Shown piece after piece: positions 7,342 through 9,314 of a stretch of DNA of 9,314 nucleotides. The DNA is from Bacteroidales bacterium (GTDB taxonomy: Bacteria > Bacteroidota > Bacteroidia > Bacteroidales > B18-G4). A program made the translations under genes and the position numbers. The notes under the pieces were generated by a model. It was not told where the DNA came from. It searched no databases and worked only from the letters and a program-made list of their open reading frames with translations. Where the stretch lies: NCBI GenBank assembly GCA_023145125.1, contig JAGLEK010000004.1, positions 1 to 9,314 on the forward strand. Direction: 5' to 3'. Position 1 is the first letter of the stretch; each line of letters opens with the position of its first letter.

Positions 7342-7623
7342 TTAATGATAGTCGGTTATAATTGCTTCATATGCATGCCCACTTTTAAATTTAAATACTA
7401 TTCGCCATTGAACGTTGATCCTGATACTATGATATCCTTCTTTGCTTCCTTTTAATTTTTCCAGGCGGTTTGAAGGTGGAATACGTAGGTCGTTCAAATT
7501 AATAGAGTTGTTGATCATCCTGAGTTTTCTCCTGGCGATATGCTGAATCTCCGGTGGAAGTTTTGATGATCTGTTCCCATTCCAAACCTTTTCAGTTTCT
7601 TTTGATCCAAAAGATCGTATCAT
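7342..7623 (-). CDS. higB: HigB-type toxin, RelE-superfamily mRNA interferase
   Basis: This small basic protein of 93 residues matches the HigB (plasmid maintenance killer) family of ribosome-dependent mRNA endonucleases. The diagnostic C-terminal half reads LEKLKGSKEGYHSIRINVQW (54-73), then RIVFKFKSGHAYEAIITDYH (74-93). The terminal Asp-Tyr-His (91-93) and Arg74 match residues implicated in catalysis in Proteus HigB, so the toxin looks intact. I chose the ATG at 7621-7623. The frame stays open to an ATG at 7672-7674, but those 17 extra codons would encode a hydrophobic stretch unlike the family and would run through the promoter and palindrome. From 7623 the protein begins MIRSFGSKET, as family members do. 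It is the first gene of a two-gene operon with higA. Confidence 0.93.
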   Translation of the reverse strand: MIRSFGSKETEKVWNGNRSSKLPPEIQHIARRKLRMINNSINLNDLRIPPSNRLEKLKGSKEGYHSIRINVQWRIVFKFKSGHAYEAIITDYH

Positions 7624-7634
7624 AGTAATGCGCA

Positions 7635-7647
7635 GCGTTACTAACGC
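7635..7647. promoter_or_regulatory. Perfect 13-bp palindrome, candidate HigA operator
   Basis: The sequence GCGTTA-C-TAACGC is an uninterrupted 6-1-6 inverted repeat. It begins at the base next to the -7 box and covers the expected transcription start of higBA, 11 bp before the higB ATG. HigA proteins repress their own operon from palindromes in this position, so it is the natural candidate site for HigA or the HigBA complex. The assignment to HigA is inference. The symmetry is seen directly. Confidence 0.75.
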
Positions 7648-7679
7648 CAAAGGTAAGTATATTATTATCAACAAGCAAA
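7648..7679 (-). promoter_or_regulatory. higBA promoter, Bacteroidota type
   Basis: On the minus strand TTTG (7676-7679) is followed by exactly 20 bp and then TACCTTTG (7648-7655). This matches the Bacteroidota -33 TTTG and -7 TAnnTTTG elements at a normal spacing. Transcription would start within the adjacent palindrome, giving a leader of about 20 nt. It is the most complete promoter in the window. Confidence 0.75.
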
Positions 7680-7740
7680 TAAATTTCAGGATGTCCTTTA
7701 TCTATTTATACTGAAAATTGGAAAATGTCACCATTTTGGG

Positions 7741-7824
7741 GGTACGGGGGGCGGGGTACGAGGGACGAGGGCGGCAAATATCGGATATCGGATATCGAAT
7801 ATCGGATATCAAATATCGGATATC
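7741..7824. repeat. 84-bp array of 12 heptads upstream of higBA
   Basis: Units in one register on the plus strand are ggtacgg, ggggcgg, ggtacga, gggacga, gggcggc, aaatatc, ggatatc twice, gaatatc, ggatatc, aaatatc and ggatatc. The array switches from a GC-rich to an AT-rich half without losing phase. The AT-rich units contain GATATC, a perfect palindrome, so neighbouring units can pair into small hairpins in RNA or single-stranded DNA. It lies between the stop of the thioredoxin-fold gene and the higBA promoter. Confidence 0.88.
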
Positions 7825-7830
7825 AACTTT

Positions 7831-7866
7831 AAGTACTCCAAGTACTCCAAGTACTTCAGGCACTTC
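7831..7866. repeat. 9-bp tandem array overlapping the stop of the thioredoxin-fold gene
   Basis: Four nonamers follow without gaps: aagtactcc (7831), aagtactcc (7840), aagtacttc (7849) and the diverged aggcacttc (7858-7866). The last base is the final base of the TAG stop codon of the adjacent gene. AGTACT in each of the first three units is palindromic. A 6-bp junction (7825-7830) separates it from the heptad array, so the two periods sit side by side. Confidence 0.85.
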
Positions 7867-9245
7867 TAATGAACTACCTTCCTCACCGCCCCCTCCAGCT
7901 CTTCATTGGGTGCCGGAGCGGGATAAACGGCAATGTTGCCTTCAATATCGATAAGGACATACAGGGGAAGATCCCTGATATTATACAGTTCGTATACCAT
8001 TGGATCATTGTCGTAATGGGCGAATGTCCATTGGTAACCGCCTGAATTTGCAAGCGGAAGGTAAGCATCAGGGTCGTGATCCATGGACACGCTGATGATC
8101 TCCAGACCTGCTTTATAGGCATTATATAATTCGGCCAGCCTGTCGAAAGCATTGTCAGTTCCCTTTTGTCCGCTTCTGAAAAAGGTGAGCAGTATGGGTT
8201 TGCCCTTGATACTTCTCAGATTGAAGGCATAGCCGCCAATGCTTTGCAGTTTCAGGTCCGGAGCCGGGCTGCCGGGGGCCAGGTGTGTCAGGGTTTCCAG
8301 CAGGTTTGAAGTAATACGCCTGTGGGTCGGGTCATTTGTGGAAGCATTGATGTCTTTTATCATTGCAAGGAGTTGCGGCTTTTTAAAGGTGCCGTTAAAA
8401 TACAGGCTCCTTAGCCCATGGATCAGTACCAGTTCCCTGAAACCCGTATCCTGCAGATAAGACACTTCCGCCAGGGCATCCCTGATCATTTGATTGTCGC
8501 TATTGTCATTCACTGCTATGATCAGATCCGAGATGGTGATCACATCCGGGGAGGTGGTCAGGAACTTTGCGAAGAATTCATCAAAAAAGAAAGTGTATTC
8601 AACGTTATGGTATAGCACTGGCCGGCCTACAAGGTACTCTTCCGCCAGGACGTTTTTTCCTTTAAGTCTTGCAAATTGATACACATCAGCCAGTTTGTAT
8701 GCGATATAATCTTTGAAATACGGATGCTCAACGGATCCGAATTCATCTTCAATCATTGTGTAGAAATCAGCGACCCTGGATTTATCACGTAGTTTGATTA
8801 TGAGCTCAAAATTTTCCATCACAAACTTGTTGTACATGGCATTGAAACGCCAGATCATACGATTCAGCTCATTTTCATCAGCGGACTGGAATTCATAAAG
8901 CAGGCCTTGCCGGTCGAAATATGATTCAAGCTGGTTTGCAGGATCGTAGGTGATATCGATTGAATATGACTTTCCCGCATCCAGGAAGATCTCTGCACGT
9001 TGGTAGTTGATGTCGAGGAAAGCCCCTATGGTCTCCTCCAGCTCAAACTCAATTATAAAACTGCCATCTTCAGCGATTTCACTGTTGCCAAGGTTGAAGA
9101 TCTTTTTAGAGATGAAATCATCAAAGGCCAGTAACCTTACCATCTGTCCCTCACCACCGGATACTGTCCCTGTGATCGTGGTTTTTTGGGCAAAAATGAT
9201 AACAGGAATAATACTGACAAGTAATAGCAGAGTAAATTTCTTCAT
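7866..9245 (-). CDS. Exported TlpA/AhpC-like thioredoxin-fold protein lacking cysteines
   Basis: The 459-residue protein starts with a signal peptide (MKKFTLLLLVSIIPVIIFAQ, cleavage near 19-20), so it should act in the periplasm or at the outer membrane. Residues about 21-100 form a beta-rich region resembling the N-terminal (DUF4369-like) domain of Bacteroidota thiol-disulfide proteins. About 105-320 is probably helical and I cannot name it. About 322-459 is a thioredoxin fold: APGSPAPDLKL, KGKPILLTFFRSGQKG (347-362), LEIISVSMDHD, and the loop RDLPLYVLID with the cis-proline at 427. The CxxC site that should follow TFF is replaced by RSGQKG, and I see no cysteine in the whole protein. It therefore cannot do thiol chemistry and may be a binding or structural member. 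Its array-flanked position suggests a single-gene unit. No clear promoter is visible. Confidence 0.88.
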   Translation of the reverse strand: MKKFTLLLLVSIIPVIIFAQKTTITGTVSGGEGQMVRLLAFDDFISKKIFNLGNSEIAEDGSFIIEFELEETIGAFLDINYQRAEIFLDAGKSYSIDITYDPANQLESYFDRQGLLYEFQSADENELNRMIWRFNAMYNKFVMENFELIIKLRDKSRVADFYTMIEDEFGSVEHPYFKDYIAYKLADVYQFARLKGKNVLAEEYLVGRPVLYHNVEYTFFFDEFFAKFLTTSPDVITISDLIIAVNDNSDNQMIRDALAEVSYLQDTGFRELVLIHGLRSLYFNGTFKKPQLLAMIKDINASTNDPTHRRITSNLLETLTHLAPGSPAPDLKLQSIGGYAFNLRSIKGKPILLTFFRSGQKGTDNAFDRLAELYNAYKAGLEIISVSMDHDPDAYLPLANSGGYQWTFAHYDNDPMVYELYNIRDLPLYVLIDIEGNIAVYPAPAPNEELEGAVRKVVH

Positions 9246-9298
9246 GGTACATCGTTTGGGAAACCAATGAATTAACGATAAGGACAGGGATTTATTTT

Positions 9299-9314
9299 AG
9301 CGTACTGCCTACTG
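9299..9314. repeat. Start of another 7-bp array at the window edge
   Basis: Only two heptads are visible, agcgtac (9299-9305) and tgcctac (9306-9312), then the window ends with tg. The unit tgcctac also occurs in the 6912-7009 array (6975-6981). By analogy with the other gaps, this is probably the edge of an array behind the next upstream gene. Confidence 0.5.

Noticed and set aside
7624..7674. Longer higB starting at the ATG at 7674
   Set aside because: The 17 extra codons are hydrophobic, unlike the HigB family, and lie over the promoter and the palindrome.
7741..7866. Intrinsic terminators in the repeat-bearing gaps
   Set aside because: No GC-rich stem followed by a T-tract is visible in the direction of transcription. 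The possible GATATC hairpins are short and AT-rich.
7718..7954. Plus-strand open frame with an internal repeat pattern (ISDIGYRISDIKYRIS, STPSTPST)
   Set aside because: Its repeats are just the 7-bp and 9-bp DNA arrays translated, and its end runs antisense through the thioredoxin-fold gene.
9246..9298. Promoter for the thioredoxin-fold gene
   Set aside because: No TAnnTTTG box or convincing -33 element is present. Matches such as TATCGTTA deviate too much.

Overview
The window comes from a member of the Bacteroidota, probably a Bacteroidales-like lineage, though the order is inference. Three things point there. A secreted peptidase carries a C-terminal type IX secretion (T9SS) sorting domain. 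SecA is about 1,100 residues long and ends in a GRND tail without the zinc-binding cysteines. Several gene starts are preceded by the TAnnTTTG -7 box typical of this phylum. All seven genes lie on the minus strand, so the direction of transcription runs from position 9314 towards 1.

In transcription order the layout is as follows. (1) An exported, cysteine-free TlpA/AhpC-type thioredoxin-fold protein (7866-9245). (2) A higB-higA toxin-antitoxin pair (7623-7031) with a clear promoter and a perfect 13-bp palindrome as candidate operator. (3) secA (3423-6749), with a leader of roughly 145 nt. (4) A probable operon of a secreted M28 metallopeptidase (1340-3316), pyrH (629-1333) and frr (26-589). 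UMP kinase and ribosome recycling factor are housekeeping genes. The peptidase and the thioredoxin-fold protein both have signal peptides and would use the Sec route powered by the SecA encoded between them.

The most striking non-coding feature is a set of 7-bp tandem arrays. Every gap between apparent transcription units holds one, each with a different unit sequence. The arrays abut, or lie within about 20 bp of, the stop codon of the last gene of a unit (frr, secA, higA, and the thioredoxin-fold gene, where an extra 9-bp array overlaps the stop). None occurs in the gaps inside the proposed operons. Two arrays keep a strict 7-bp register over 14 and 12 units even where the unit sequence changes. 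This is the best candidate here for something undescribed.

I see no tRNA, rRNA, CRISPR, insertion sequence or classical GC-hairpin/T-tract terminator. Outside the annotated promoters and arrays, the remaining intergenic DNA is short (all gaps under 300 bp). The gap just upstream of the thioredoxin-fold gene (9246-9298) shows nothing I can name.
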